Below are positions 1 to 8,205 of a stretch of 27,740 bases of DNA, one piece after another. Source of the stretch: Aquirhabdus sp. (GTDB taxonomy: Bacteria; Pseudomonadota; Gammaproteobacteria; Pseudomonadales; Moraxellaceae); assembly GCA_030149815.1 (NCBI GenBank), contig JASLHI010000006.1:1-27740 (forward strand), written 5' to 3'. Numbering within the stretch: the first letter of the stretch is position 1; every line of letters begins with the position of its first letter. Made by a program: the position numbers and the translations under genes. The notes beneath the pieces are model-generated. The model ran no database searches. It had not been told where the DNA came from and worked only from the letters and a program-made list of their open reading frames with translations.

Positions 1-49
1 ATTTGTCATTGATTCCGTATACCGATAACCATCAATAAGGAGATGAATT

Positions 50-496
50 GTGGACGTTATTCTACTGCAACGCATCGCTAATTTGGGTCAACTCGGTGAC
101 AAGGTTTCTGTAAAGTCTGGCTACGGTCGTAACTTTCTGATTCCTCAGGGCAAAGCTGTTTCTGCAACTGAAGCAAATACCGCATCATTTGAAGCACGCC
201 GTGCTGAACTTGAACGTGTAGAAGCTGAGTCACTTGCACAAGCGCAAGCTCGTGCAGCTAAATTGAACGAATTGAATGTAGTCATCACCTCTAAAGCTGG
301 TGATGAAGGCAAACTGTTCGGTTCTGTTGGCACACGTGATATTTCTGATGCACTGACTGCTTCTGGCACACCAGTGGACAAATCAGAAGTACGCCTACCA
401 AATGGCGCACTCCGTCATACTGGCGAGTTCCATGTTGCGATTCAAGTTCATCACGATGTGATGGCTGAAGTGTTGGTCACAATTATCGCTGAATAA
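50..496 (+). CDS. rplI: 50S ribosomal protein L9
   Basis: Ribosomal protein L9 binds 23S rRNA in the large subunit and helps keep the reading frame. The 148-residue product is the normal family length and follows the L9 pattern: an N-terminal rRNA-binding domain beginning MDVILLQRIANLG with a GYGRNFLIPQGKA stretch, a long charged connecting helix (about 45-75), and a C-terminal domain with KAGDEGKLFGSVGTRDI and VRLPNG. The start is GTG at 50, preceded by AAGGAG at 37-42 with seven bases between; the ATG at 43 is in another frame. In gammaproteobacteria rplI normally ends an rpsF-rpsR operon, which would lie just left of the window (inference). A clear intrinsic terminator follows. Identification is secure. 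Confidence 0.97.
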   Translation: MDVILLQRIANLGQLGDKVSVKSGYGRNFLIPQGKAVSATEANTASFEARRAELERVEAESLAQAQARAAKLNELNVVITSKAGDEGKLFGSVGTRDISDALTASGTPVDKSEVRLPNGALRHTGEFHVAIQVHHDVMAEVLVTIIAE

Positions 497-513
497 GCCT
501 TAATTGCTGAATC

Positions 514-547
514 AAAAAAAAGGTACGTGAAAGCGTGCCTTTTTTTA
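514..547 (+). terminator. Intrinsic terminator after rplI
   Basis: A short GC stem (GGTACG with CGTGCC, one G-U pair) around a small loop is extended by A and T runs and ends in TTTTTTTATTT. It lies 17 bases after the rplI stop and should end the ribosomal-protein transcript before dnaB. Confidence 0.85.
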
Positions 548-819
548 TTTAACCAATCCAAGTCATTACTAGAAAGTTTCATCTCATCCAACAAAACTCC
601 TCATACATAATATCGCTGACCAAAAAACAATTATTTTCTGTTTTTAAGAAATGCATCAAAAGCCATCAATCAGACAATTATTATCAATTCCCCACTGCTA
701 TCTCACATCAATTAATAGTATTCTTAACGACCATTCATGCGTTGGTTTTAGTCAAACTAGTATCATGAGTTTCACAAATATTTTCGCTTAAATTTTTTAT
801 TTATAGTACAGGTTTGAAC
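548..819. other. AT-rich gap upstream of dnaB
   Basis: Together with the terminator this makes a gap of a little over 300 bases between rplI and dnaB. I see no convincing ORF, tRNA, repeat or DnaA-box cluster. A promoter for dnaB should be here because the rplI terminator lies upstream, but no -35/-10 pair with normal spacing stands out. TATAGT at 802-807 overlaps the likely ribosome-binding region and is not persuasive as a -10. Confidence 0.5.
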
Positions 820-2313
820 ATGTCAGAATCCTCAGCTTCGCTTGGTCGTGTTGCAACACTGCCTAATGCCGCGAACGAGAACAGTACCAAGCTTCCTCGA
901 AAAAACAATAAAAAAAACGTAACTGAAATTAGCACCGATGCAACACGTGAACTGCGCGTTCCCCCACATAGTTTGCAAATGGAGCAAGCTGTTCTCGCTG
1001 CGCTCATGACCATCAGCGAATCATGGGAGCAAGTCAGCGAAATTATTACTGAAAACTCATTTTATGCGATTCGCCACCGTTTAATTTACAAAGCGATTGG
1101 TCACTTAGCCGCGGCAAATATGCCCTATGATGCAGTCATGGTCAGTGATTGGCTAGGTGGTCAGCATTTACTTGAAGATAGTGGCGGCGAAGCATATCTG
1201 ATGCAGCTTCTAGCAGAAAGCCCTGCCAGTTTATTTAACCTGCCCGCTTATGCTGAAAAAGTCCGTGAACACGCCGTGCTTCGTGATCTCATCACTGTAG
1301 GTAATGATGTACTGCACACTGCCTATGATTCCAAAGGACAGTCTGTCAGTGAAATCTTAGATTCGGTAGAAAGCAAAGTTTTTGCAATTAGCGAACAACA
1401 TAATAATCGTACAGCCGAAAGTGGCCCAAAAGCGATTAATAATGTCCTTAAAAGTGTCCTTAATACCGTAGAGGAACTACAAGGCAGCGATAGCGCAATC
1501 ACTGGATTAACCACAGGTTTTATTGAATTAGATAACAAAACGCTTGGGATGCAAAAAGGCGATTTGATTATTGTCGCAGCGCGTCCGAGTATGGGTAAAA
1601 CGACATTTGCCATGAATTTGGTTGAAAGTGTGCTTTTTGGTAGTAATTTACCAGCGCTTGTATTTTCGATGGAAATGCCTGCCGATTCAATTGCCGTGCG
1701 TCTGCTCTCTTCTTTTGGTTCAATTGATCAAGGTCGATTGCGTTCTGGTCGTCTGGAAGAAGGCGACTGGATCAGACTCACCAGTACCATGGGACAACTT
1801 CAAGACAAGCATTTATACATCGATGATAGTTCGGCATTGCCACCCAATGAAGTCCGTGCGCGTGCTCGCCGTATTGCAAAGATGCACAATGGCACACTTG
1901 GCGTCATCATGATCGACTATTTGCAGTTGATGAAAGTTCCTGGCATGGGCGATAACCGCGTTGGTGAGATTTCAGAAATTTCACGCAGCTTGAAAGCACT
2001 CGCCAAAGAAATGAGTTGTCCTGTGATTGCCCTTTCACAGCTTAACCGCTCTCTCGAAAATCGTCCCAATAAACGCCCAATTATGTCTGACCTTCGTGAG
2101 TCTGGTGCGATCGAACAAGATGCTGACTTAATTATGTTTATTTACCGTGATGAGGTTTACAACAAGGAATCCAAAGAACAAGGCACCGCAGAAATCATTA
2201 TTGGTAAGCAACGTAATGGTCCAATCGGTACAGTGCGTTTAGCGTTTCAAGGTCAATTCACACGATTTACCAATTTATCACCAGAATTTTATCGTCCTGA
2301 AGATGACGAGTAA
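820..2313 (+). CDS. dnaB: Replicative DNA helicase DnaB
   Basis: DnaB is the hexameric ATP-driven helicase that opens the replication fork and binds primase. The N-terminal domain begins near RVPPHSLQMEQAVLAALM (about residue 47). The RecA-like C-terminal domain shows Walker A ARPSMGKT with K260, Walker B IDYLQLM, and the later motifs ALSQLNRSLE, LRESGAIEQDADLIMF and KQRNGPIGT. About 45 residues of low-complexity N-terminal extension precede the conserved part, slightly more than in E. coli. No intein interrupts the gene. I place the start at ATG 820 (497 residues) with AGG seven bases upstream; a TTG two codons earlier is possible but poorer. It is separated from alr by 112 bases holding a perfect hairpin. 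Identification is secure. Confidence 0.97.
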   Translation: MSESSASLGRVATLPNAANENSTKLPRKNNKKNVTEISTDATRELRVPPHSLQMEQAVLAALMTISESWEQVSEIITENSFYAIRHRLIYKAIGHLAAANMPYDAVMVSDWLGGQHLLEDSGGEAYLMQLLAESPASLFNLPAYAEKVREHAVLRDLITVGNDVLHTAYDSKGQSVSEILDSVESKVFAISEQHNNRTAESGPKAINNVLKSVLNTVEELQGSDSAITGLTTGFIELDNKTLGMQKGDLIIVAARPSMGKTTFAMNLVESVLFGSNLPALVFSMEMPADSIAVRLLSSFGSIDQGRLRSGRLEEGDWIRLTSTMGQLQDKHLYIDDSSALPPNEVRARARRIAKMHNGTLGVIMIDYLQLMKVPGMGDNRVGEISEISRSLKALAKEMSCPVIALSQLNRSLENRPNKRPIMSDLRESGAIEQDADLIMFIYRDEVYNKESKEQGTAEIIIGKQRNGPIGTVRLAFQGQFTRFTNLSPEFYRPEDDE

Positions 2314-2343
2314 TTTTTAGCCCTACAATTCCACGCACGTTTT

Positions 2344-2383
2344 GACAGTCTCAATGCACGATATAAAGAACATTGAGACTGTC
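2344..2383. repeat. Perfect 13-bp inverted repeat between dnaB and alr
   Basis: GACAGTCTCAATG at 2344-2356 is exactly complementary to CATTGAGACTGTC at 2371-2383 across a 14-base loop. After one mismatch, TTT/AAA pairs would extend it. No U-run follows on either strand, so it is not a standard intrinsic terminator. It could be an mRNA-processing or stability hairpin, or a protein-binding site. Confidence 0.8.
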
Positions 2384-2425
2384 CAAATGTGAAGCAACAC
2401 CCCACACAAGCAATAGGAAACTCTT

Positions 2426-3493
2426 ATGCGGGAAGCCCGCGTTTATTTAAGTACCCAAGCTCTAACTCACAATCTTCAGCGTGTGCGTGAATACGCACCA
2501 CATAGTCAAGTTTTGGCAATGGTCAAAGCAGATGCATACGGACATGGATTAGCATTTGCATTAAACGCATTACAAAATGCCGATGCACTTGGCGTGGCTT
2601 TTTTTAAAGAAGCTATCGATATTCGCGCGCTTGGGAATACTCAACCTATTGTATTAATTGAAGGTGTCTTTAGCCTAGCCGAGTGGATAGAAGCTGATCA
2701 CATCCATGCGCAATGCGTCATTCACCAAGATCGTCAACTGCAATGGGCACTTGACCATATCATCCCCAATACCACCGTCTGGTTAAAAATTAATACAGGT
2801 ATGAATCGTCTTGGTTTTTCACCAACGGATGCATTAGATGCAGCATTAAAATTACGCACTGCGGGTTACAACCTCGTTCTTACGATGCATTTTGCAAATG
2901 CTGATGAACCAGATCATCCGCTCAATCAACAGCAAATCGACACCTTCCTTAGTCTAAAAAAGCAACTAGAACCTATTCAGGCATCACTTTGTAATTCTGC
3001 AGCATTGATTCAATGGAAAGATCTGCAATTCGATTGGGTTCGACCTGGAATTATGCTCTATGGCAGCTCGCCTTTTGCACATCAAAGTGCCGTAGCATTA
3101 GGTTTAAAACCTGTCATGACCTTGACGACACATCTCATCGCAACTTATGAACTTCCAGAAAATGTTTCGATTGGTTATGGCTCGCTCTATACAACTCATC
3201 GCACTACACAACTGGGTGTCATCGCAATGGGTTATGGAGATGGCTACCCTCGCGTGATTCAAAATGGTCAGTTGAGTATTTCTGGACAGCTTGCACCAAT
3301 TGTCGGACGTGTCAGCATGGATATGCTCACTATTGATTTAACAGACTTAGCGACCATTCCACCATTAGATACAGAAGTTGTTTTATGGGGAAATGGTTTA
3401 GATATAGATGAGGTCGCACGTTCCGCAGGGACAATCGGCTACGAACTATTTACACGCCTATCGATGCGACCTACTCGCCACATTATTGATTGA
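2426..3493 (+). CDS. alr: Alanine racemase
   Basis: This PLP enzyme interconverts L- and D-alanine in the cytoplasm and supplies D-alanine for peptidoglycan. The 355-residue protein matches the fold-type III racemase family: the PLP-binding lysine K34 lies in AMVKADAYGHG, the second catalytic base is Y251 in SIGYGSLY, and MGYGDGYPR and GRVSMDMLTIDLT are further family signatures. The ATG start has AGGA seven bases upstream. DnaB followed by alr is a common order in gammaproteobacteria. From sequence alone I cannot separate a biosynthetic Alr from a catabolic DadX. The absence of a dadA-type D-amino-acid dehydrogenase nearby favours the biosynthetic form. Confidence 0.95.
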   Translation: MREARVYLSTQALTHNLQRVREYAPHSQVLAMVKADAYGHGLAFALNALQNADALGVAFFKEAIDIRALGNTQPIVLIEGVFSLAEWIEADHIHAQCVIHQDRQLQWALDHIIPNTTVWLKINTGMNRLGFSPTDALDAALKLRTAGYNLVLTMHFANADEPDHPLNQQQIDTFLSLKKQLEPIQASLCNSAALIQWKDLQFDWVRPGIMLYGSSPFAHQSAVALGLKPVMTLTTHLIATYELPENVSIGYGSLYTTHRTTQLGVIAMGYGDGYPRVIQNGQLSISGQLAPIVGRVSMDMLTIDLTDLATIPPLDTEVVLWGNGLDIDEVARSAGTIGYELFTRLSMRPTRHIID

Positions 3494-3649
3494 CCAGATG
3501 ACTCGAGATTTACACACTTATTGATAAAAACTGATAAAATCACATGAAGGAAGATATTTCCTCAAGATTTAATAAACATGGAATTGTATGGATATTAGTT
3601 TAATTATAAAAAGCTCATTTAATCAAACTGTACCTTTAGGTCACTAAAT

Positions 3650-4504
3650 ATGCCTAAGTTTAATCAGTTTCTTCGGATTGCATTGAGCAGTGCGCTATTG
3701 CCTGTTAGCTTTATTCTGTTTATGCAAAATGCACAAGCGGCCAATCTCTATACCTGCAAAAATAAAGATAATGATGTACTTTTAACTAGTGTACCTTGTG
3801 GTAATAAAAAGCAAGAAGGCGCATTTGGAGAATACGCAACCCAAAGTAAAGTCACTTGGTATGCCGATACTAACGTTCATGCCTATCATAATTGGGGTGG
3901 CAGTGAATCTTCTGTTTTACCGAGTTATAGCCGAAATCGTAACGCTTACGATGACCTCATTACTAATGCCGCAAATAACTATGGCGTTGAACAAGGTTTA
4001 GTCAAAGCCATTATGCATACCGAATCAGGTTTTAACCCGTCTGCTCGCTCTCCAGTAGGTGCTCAAGGTCTCATGCAACTTATGCCTGCAACTGCTCGCC
4101 GCTTCTTCGTCAATAACTCTTTTGATCCTGCACAAAATATAAATGGCGGCGTCCAATACTTAAACTTTCTAATGAAACGCTATAACAATAACCATGAACT
4201 CGTGATCGCTGCATACAACGCTGGTGAAGGAAATGTTGATAAATATCATGGCATTCCGCCATTCCGAGAAACCCAAGATTACGTCAAACGCGTCATGAGT
4301 CGATTCAATAATCTATATCACGATAGCATTAAAATAACAGGTAGCCGGGTTGATAGTGATCGAGAACTCGGTGCACGATCAGTGTCATCACGTCGTCCGA
4401 TCATTACCTATACCAACACAGACGGTTCAGCCAGCGCAACTTATACACCCACTGGTGATAGTAATATCAGTGCCTTTGATGCATTGACACATTCAACAAA
4501 CTAA
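3650..4504 (+). CDS. Secreted lytic transglycosylase (SLT domain)
   Basis: The protein should cleave the MurNAc-GlcNAc bond of peptidoglycan in the periplasm, forming anhydro-muropeptides. Residues 1-30 are a signal peptide ending NAQAA, with no lipobox. A short cysteine-containing segment (YTCKNKDNDVLLTSVPCG) resembles the DUF4124 domain often found before SLT domains. The SLT domain (about 100-225) has catalytic E125 in AIMHTESGFNPSARS, then GAQGLMQLMPATA, GGVQYLNFLM and IAAYNAGEGNVDKY. The Ser/Thr-rich C-terminal tail is not recognised. AGG nine bases before the ATG fits as ribosome-binding site. The next gene starts one base after this stop, so the two are probably translated together. 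The exact transglycosylase subfamily is uncertain. Confidence 0.9.
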   Translation: MPKFNQFLRIALSSALLPVSFILFMQNAQAANLYTCKNKDNDVLLTSVPCGNKKQEGAFGEYATQSKVTWYADTNVHAYHNWGGSESSVLPSYSRNRNAYDDLITNAANNYGVEQGLVKAIMHTESGFNPSARSPVGAQGLMQLMPATARRFFVNNSFDPAQNINGGVQYLNFLMKRYNNNHELVIAAYNAGEGNVDKYHGIPPFRETQDYVKRVMSRFNNLYHDSIKITGSRVDSDRELGARSVSSRRPIITYTNTDGSASATYTPTGDSNISAFDALTHSTN

Positions 4505-4505
4505 A

Positions 4506-4865
4506 ATGGCTGTTAATCATATTGCACGTGCACAAGCAGCATGGCCAGTCTTGATTCGAACAGCCAGACGCCGTACAAAAATTAGTTATAGCGAACTTTG
4601 TGGTGCAATTGGATTACATCCACGTGCCGCGTCTTATTTACTCAGCGTCATTCACCAGTATTGCCAGATTTATGAACTACCGCCATTAGTAGCAATTGCT
4701 GTGAGTAAATCCAGTCAAGTTCCAGGAGCTGGATATACCATCACAAGTCGTGGTGGTTTGAGTTATGAAGCAGCATTAGAAGAAGTCTATAATTTTGATT
4801 GGTCTGATCGGGTACCAAATTTTGCACTGATTGGTCAAAAGACTAGCCCAAAGAAACAAAATTAA
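4506..4865 (+). CDS. Small MGMT/ATL-like winged-helix-type protein, function unknown
   Basis: I do not recognise a named gene. The 119-residue product has no signal peptide or membrane segment. An Arg-rich helix (RTARRRT) leads into ISYSELCGAIGLHPRAASYL, then HQYC, LPPLVAIAVSK and PGAGY. The order (I-x-Y-x-E-L, G-x-H-P-R-A, L-P-P-L, V-x-K/S, G-x-G) recalls the DNA-binding half of alkyltransferase-like proteins, but the PCHR active-site motif is absent. That suggests a small DNA-binding or protein-binding module rather than a repair enzyme (inference). Its ATG lies one base after the transglycosylase stop, which implies translational coupling. It ends two bases before the convergent stop of the glycosyltransferase gene, leaving no room for a terminator. 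Confidence 0.8.
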   Translation: MAVNHIARAQAAWPVLIRTARRRTKISYSELCGAIGLHPRAASYLLSVIHQYCQIYELPPLVAIAVSKSSQVPGAGYTITSRGGLSYEAALEEVYNFDWSDRVPNFALIGQKTSPKKQN

Positions 4866-4867
4866 AC

Positions 4868-6682
4868 TCATGACATTGCACTAACTTCCTTACACTTTTT
4901 TTGCCAAATTTCAGACAACGCATTCACAAAATCCTGTGCAAATTGCTGATCATTGAATACTGGGCTTTGTCTAACTTGCTCTCTCATTGTTTTCCGTAAC
5001 TTAGCAAGTTCTTGAAGCTTAGACGAATGAGTATTGCCCCACTCGATTGCTTTTTGTACATAACCTTCTTCGTTATGGACGACCCAATCTGATAATTCTG
5101 CATTCATCATAATTGCCTCGCCTTGTCGTCCTAACATACCTGCTGTCGCAAGCGTCAGTGTTGGCACTCCCATCCATAACGCTTCTACTGTCGTTGTTCC
5201 ACCCGTATAAGGAAAACTATCAAGCACGATATCTACATCTGCATACGATGCAAGATAATCAGCGCGACTCGTTTCACCCACTAAATCTACACGAAGAATA
5301 TCAATACCTAAAGCACTTAATCGCTGAATAAATCTCGCTTTCACATCAGGCTTAGAAAAATCCTTTGATTGAATACGAAGCCTTGCTATGGGACATGCGG
5401 ATAAGATTTTTGACCAACACAGTATCACACCATCATTAATCTTCGGTAAGATCTGATAGCTGGCAAATGTCACATATTCTCGCTCACTACAAGGTAATGG
5501 ACTGACTTCTTGAGCATCTGAAGGTATCGAAAAACAATATCGTAAATGTGGTAATTTCCAAATCTTCTCAACAAACCATTTTTCTTCACCCGCTGGAATA
5601 GAAATCGGATCTGCCAGAACATAATCTATATTGGACAAACCTGTTGATCCCCAATAACCCAGCCAACTCAGTTGTACAGGTGCAGGTTTGCGTGCAAAGA
5701 CAGGTAAACGATTACCATGTGTATGACCTGATAAATCAATGAGAATATCGATTTTATCATTTTGAATTTTTTGAATAAGTTGATCATCACTCAAAATTTC
5801 AACTTGATGCCATGCATCAAAAAGTGATTTTAAACGTTGAGAATACTCATCCTGCTTACCGCTATTATGATACGCGATTAAGGTCAGCGAATGATTGGAC
5901 GATAACCCACTTTTAATCTGACGTAAGGTACTTTCCAGAAAAAATGCCACAGGATGTGTATTTAGATCCCCTGAAACAAAACCTATTCGAATGGCTTTGT
6001 CGGAATCGAATGAATGATCTGGAAGTGTAGTTATTGCTATCGTATCTGAAAAGAATTGAGTGCATTTTTTCACGTTTTCAAAATGCGCTTCCATATCGGA
6101 TGGGTATTGGTAATACTGCATAAACATCATGCCTTCAAGCGCTTTAAATGAATGTGGATCTATTTCAAACGCCTGTGCATAAGCGCGATAAGAGTCATCA
6201 CATAAGCCTTGAAAATAATAAGCATGCCCTAAACCATGATAAGCATCGGCATGCTGAGGTTGTAAACTTAATACTTTCTGAAAATATTTTGCAGCTTCTG
6301 AATATTGTTGTGTCTGTAGCATTGCGGCACCAATATTGCCTAAATTTGCTACATCATTAGGAATTATTTTTTCAATTTCTTTTAATAATACCAACGCTTC
6401 TGTTGCCTGACTCAACTGCATCAGCGCCACCGCACCAATCCACTTAGCATTCGTTTTGATGGTCTCTTGTTGGCGATCCACACCAAGCACACATAGATTA
6501 GTAAGGCGATAAGCTTCAGCGGCTTGATTGTTTCCCAATAATTGCACAGCTTGTTGCAAATATCGATTTGCAGTAATCGCATCTATTTTAGGAGTTAATG
6601 TTGTTAATTTCGGGGCTTGAAAATTGATGGCCGTGGGTCGAGCTGTCTTTAATTTTTTCGGTTTGTTTTGTGAAGAAGCCAT
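4868..6682 (-). CDS. TPR-containing O-GlcNAc-transferase-like glycosyltransferase (GT41)
   Basis: Likely a cytoplasmic protein glycosyltransferase of family GT41 (the OGT/SPINDLY group), using a UDP-sugar donor on protein Ser/Thr or Asn. About three TPR repeats cover residues 77-179 (for example YSEAAKYFQKVLSLQPQHAD). The catalytic part follows: IGFVSGDLNTHPVAFFLE, where H243 aligns with the histidine of the human OGT N-H-P-T motif, then DILIDLSGHTHGNR, PAPVQLSWLGYWGSTG, and the donor-site-like PYTGGTTTVEALWMG near the C-terminus. I choose ATG 6682 (604 residues), with GGAT nine bases upstream, over a TTG six codons earlier. The first 30 residues are basic and low-complexity. Acceptor and sugar cannot be told from the window; no flagellin or adhesin gene is adjacent. 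Confidence 0.85.
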   Translation of the reverse strand: MASSQNKPKKLKTARPTAINFQAPKLTTLTPKIDAITANRYLQQAVQLLGNNQAAEAYRLTNLCVLGVDRQQETIKTNAKWIGAVALMQLSQATEALVLLKEIEKIIPNDVANLGNIGAAMLQTQQYSEAAKYFQKVLSLQPQHADAYHGLGHAYYFQGLCDDSYRAYAQAFEIDPHSFKALEGMMFMQYYQYPSDMEAHFENVKKCTQFFSDTIAITTLPDHSFDSDKAIRIGFVSGDLNTHPVAFFLESTLRQIKSGLSSNHSLTLIAYHNSGKQDEYSQRLKSLFDAWHQVEILSDDQLIQKIQNDKIDILIDLSGHTHGNRLPVFARKPAPVQLSWLGYWGSTGLSNIDYVLADPISIPAGEEKWFVEKIWKLPHLRYCFSIPSDAQEVSPLPCSEREYVTFASYQILPKINDGVILCWSKILSACPIARLRIQSKDFSKPDVKARFIQRLSALGIDILRVDLVGETSRADYLASYADVDIVLDSFPYTGGTTTVEALWMGVPTLTLATAGMLGRQGEAIMMNAELSDWVVHNEEGYVQKAIEWGNTHSSKLQELAKLRKTMREQVRQSPVFNDQQFAQDFVNALSEIWQKKCKEVSAMS

Positions 6683-6811
6683 GCAAGTTATATCCAACAA
6701 TAAAATAAAACGACTTACTCAAACCGTTTTAAATAGAGATCATCCTAACCGTCTATTATACAAGCTATTATAAAAAAAATTTCTAAATCTACACGAGGCA
6801 TCATTAAGTTA

Positions 6812-6849
6812 ATCTTGATTAGCATAATCAACAATATGCTAATCAAGAT
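6812..6849. repeat. Perfect 15-bp inverted repeat downstream of the ABC importer
   Basis: ATCTTGATTAGCATA at 6812-6826 pairs exactly with TATGCTAATCAAGAT at 6835-6849 around an 8-base loop. It lies 11 bases beyond the stop of the ABC ATPase gene on the - strand. It may mark the 3' end of that transcript, but no U-run follows on either strand, so a standard intrinsic terminator is not supported. Confidence 0.8.
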
Positions 6850-6860
6850 CACAAGAAAAC

Positions 6861-8165
6861 TTATGATTCCTCTTCATTTTCAGGTAGTTTCAACTTACCT
6901 GTATGGAAATCATACTCAAATACCTTACCATAACGACCCCATTCGATCGCAACCTCTAACACGCGTTCCGCTTCATCAGCATCCAAATGCTCTTTCAGTA
7001 ACTCTAGGAATAACTTCTCAGAAAGCTCACCAGTAGACTCTGTTTCAAGGTTATGACGAATATATGTTGCCAGCGGAATATGTGCCAATAATTGTTGACC
7101 AAAAATCTCAGTTTTCAGGGTCTGATTAGCAGCCACATAATGACGACCTAATGGTGTCATTGTAATATCACCACCATCCATATGCGCAAAACCAAGTAAT
7201 GACAAGGCTTCATAGGCTGGAAACAATGCATCGTCTGGTAACTGAGCTTCTTCAGCAATTTTCGGCAAGTCAGCACGCCCATCAAACTGTGGCTCAGCCA
7301 GCAAATCAAGAACCGCCTCAATACGGCTAATATCAGTTTCTGGTAAGCGATATCCCATATGGACAGTAGGTTCTGAACCAACGCTGACACCTTGAACAGG
7401 TTTCATCGTCATCAACCCATAAACCTCATCAATCAGAGCACGCACCTCAGTCGAAGCAGCATCTCGTGGACGCGGCAGTTTAATATCGATCTCACAGCGC
7501 ACACGGCCTGGATCACTCGATAGAATTAGAATTCGATCCGCCATCATGACCGCTTCTTCGATATTATGCGAAACAATCAAAATTCCCTTAGTTGGAATCT
7601 GATCGCCATCCCATAACTCCAGCATATCATCGCGTAACGTTTCACCAGTCAGGACATCAAGTGCAGAAAAAGCTTCATCCATCAACAACACATCAGGGCG
7701 TGTTACGAGCGCGCGCGCAATACCGACGCGCTGCTTCATACCGCCAGAAAGCTCCCGCGGCAAAGCACCACCGAACCCTGCCAGACCGATCAACTCAAGC
7801 ACTTCATCTGCCCGACTTTCACGCTCATCACTGGACACGCCTTGTGCCTCAAGCCCGAGTTCTACATTCTGCTGAACAGTTAACCATGGAAATAACGCAA
7901 ATGACTGAAATACCATTGCTACACCTGATGCAGGTGCATATATAGGATTGCCACGATACGTTGCGCGACCATTATCCGTTGGAATCAAACCCGCCATAAT
8001 TCGAAGTAATGTTGATTTTCCTGAGCCTGATTTACCCAGCAAAGCAACAATCTCGCCTTCATGCAATTTGAAGTCGACATTCTCCAAAACCATGCGTGCC
8101 GTTCCATCAGTCAGTTGGAAAGATTTCGCGACATTTTCGAGATTAATTAATATATTTCGGCTCAT
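6861..8165 (-). CDS. NitT/TauT-family ABC transporter ATP-binding protein with AAA-associated C-terminal domain
   Basis: This is the cytoplasmic ATPase of an importer in the nitrate/sulfonate/taurine/bicarbonate class. The nucleotide-binding domain (about 5-240) shows Walker A GKSGSGKST (44-52), Q-loop VFQSFALFPW, signature LSGGMKQR, Walker B VLLMDEAFSALD and switch histidine in IVSHN. About 170 further residues contain a segment starting LPETDISRIEAVLDLLAEP that resembles the AAA_assoc_C domain, which probably senses or regulates. Such ATPases usually run near 260 residues, so the 434 here are explained by this tail. Start: the longest frame begins GTG 8168, but ATG 8165 sits better behind AAAGAG. 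The permease stop is 40 bases upstream, so the two are one operon. The substrate cannot be read from sequence. Confidence 0.9.
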   Translation of the reverse strand: MSRNILINLENVAKSFQLTDGTARMVLENVDFKLHEGEIVALLGKSGSGKSTLLRIMAGLIPTDNGRATYRGNPIYAPASGVAMVFQSFALFPWLTVQQNVELGLEAQGVSSDERESRADEVLELIGLAGFGGALPRELSGGMKQRVGIARALVTRPDVLLMDEAFSALDVLTGETLRDDMLELWDGDQIPTKGILIVSHNIEEAVMMADRILILSSDPGRVRCEIDIKLPRPRDAASTEVRALIDEVYGLMTMKPVQGVSVGSEPTVHMGYRLPETDISRIEAVLDLLAEPQFDGRADLPKIAEEAQLPDDALFPAYEALSLLGFAHMDGGDITMTPLGRHYVAANQTLKTEIFGQQLLAHIPLATYIRHNLETESTGELSEKLFLELLKEHLDADEAERVLEVAIEWGRYGKVFEYDFHTGKLKLPENEEES

Positions 8166-8205
8166 CACCTTTCTCTTTAATAATGGCTCTTATAAAAACA
8201 GTTCT

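Noticed and set aside
3546..3562. Short partial palindrome GGAAGATATTTCC upstream of the transglycosylase gene
   Set aside because: Too short to distinguish from chance and not matched to a known operator.
7592..7945. 117-codon open frame on the + strand inside the ABC ATPase gene
   Set aside because: It lies wholly opposite a well-conserved - strand gene and encodes a low-complexity His/Gln/Arg-rich product with no family features.
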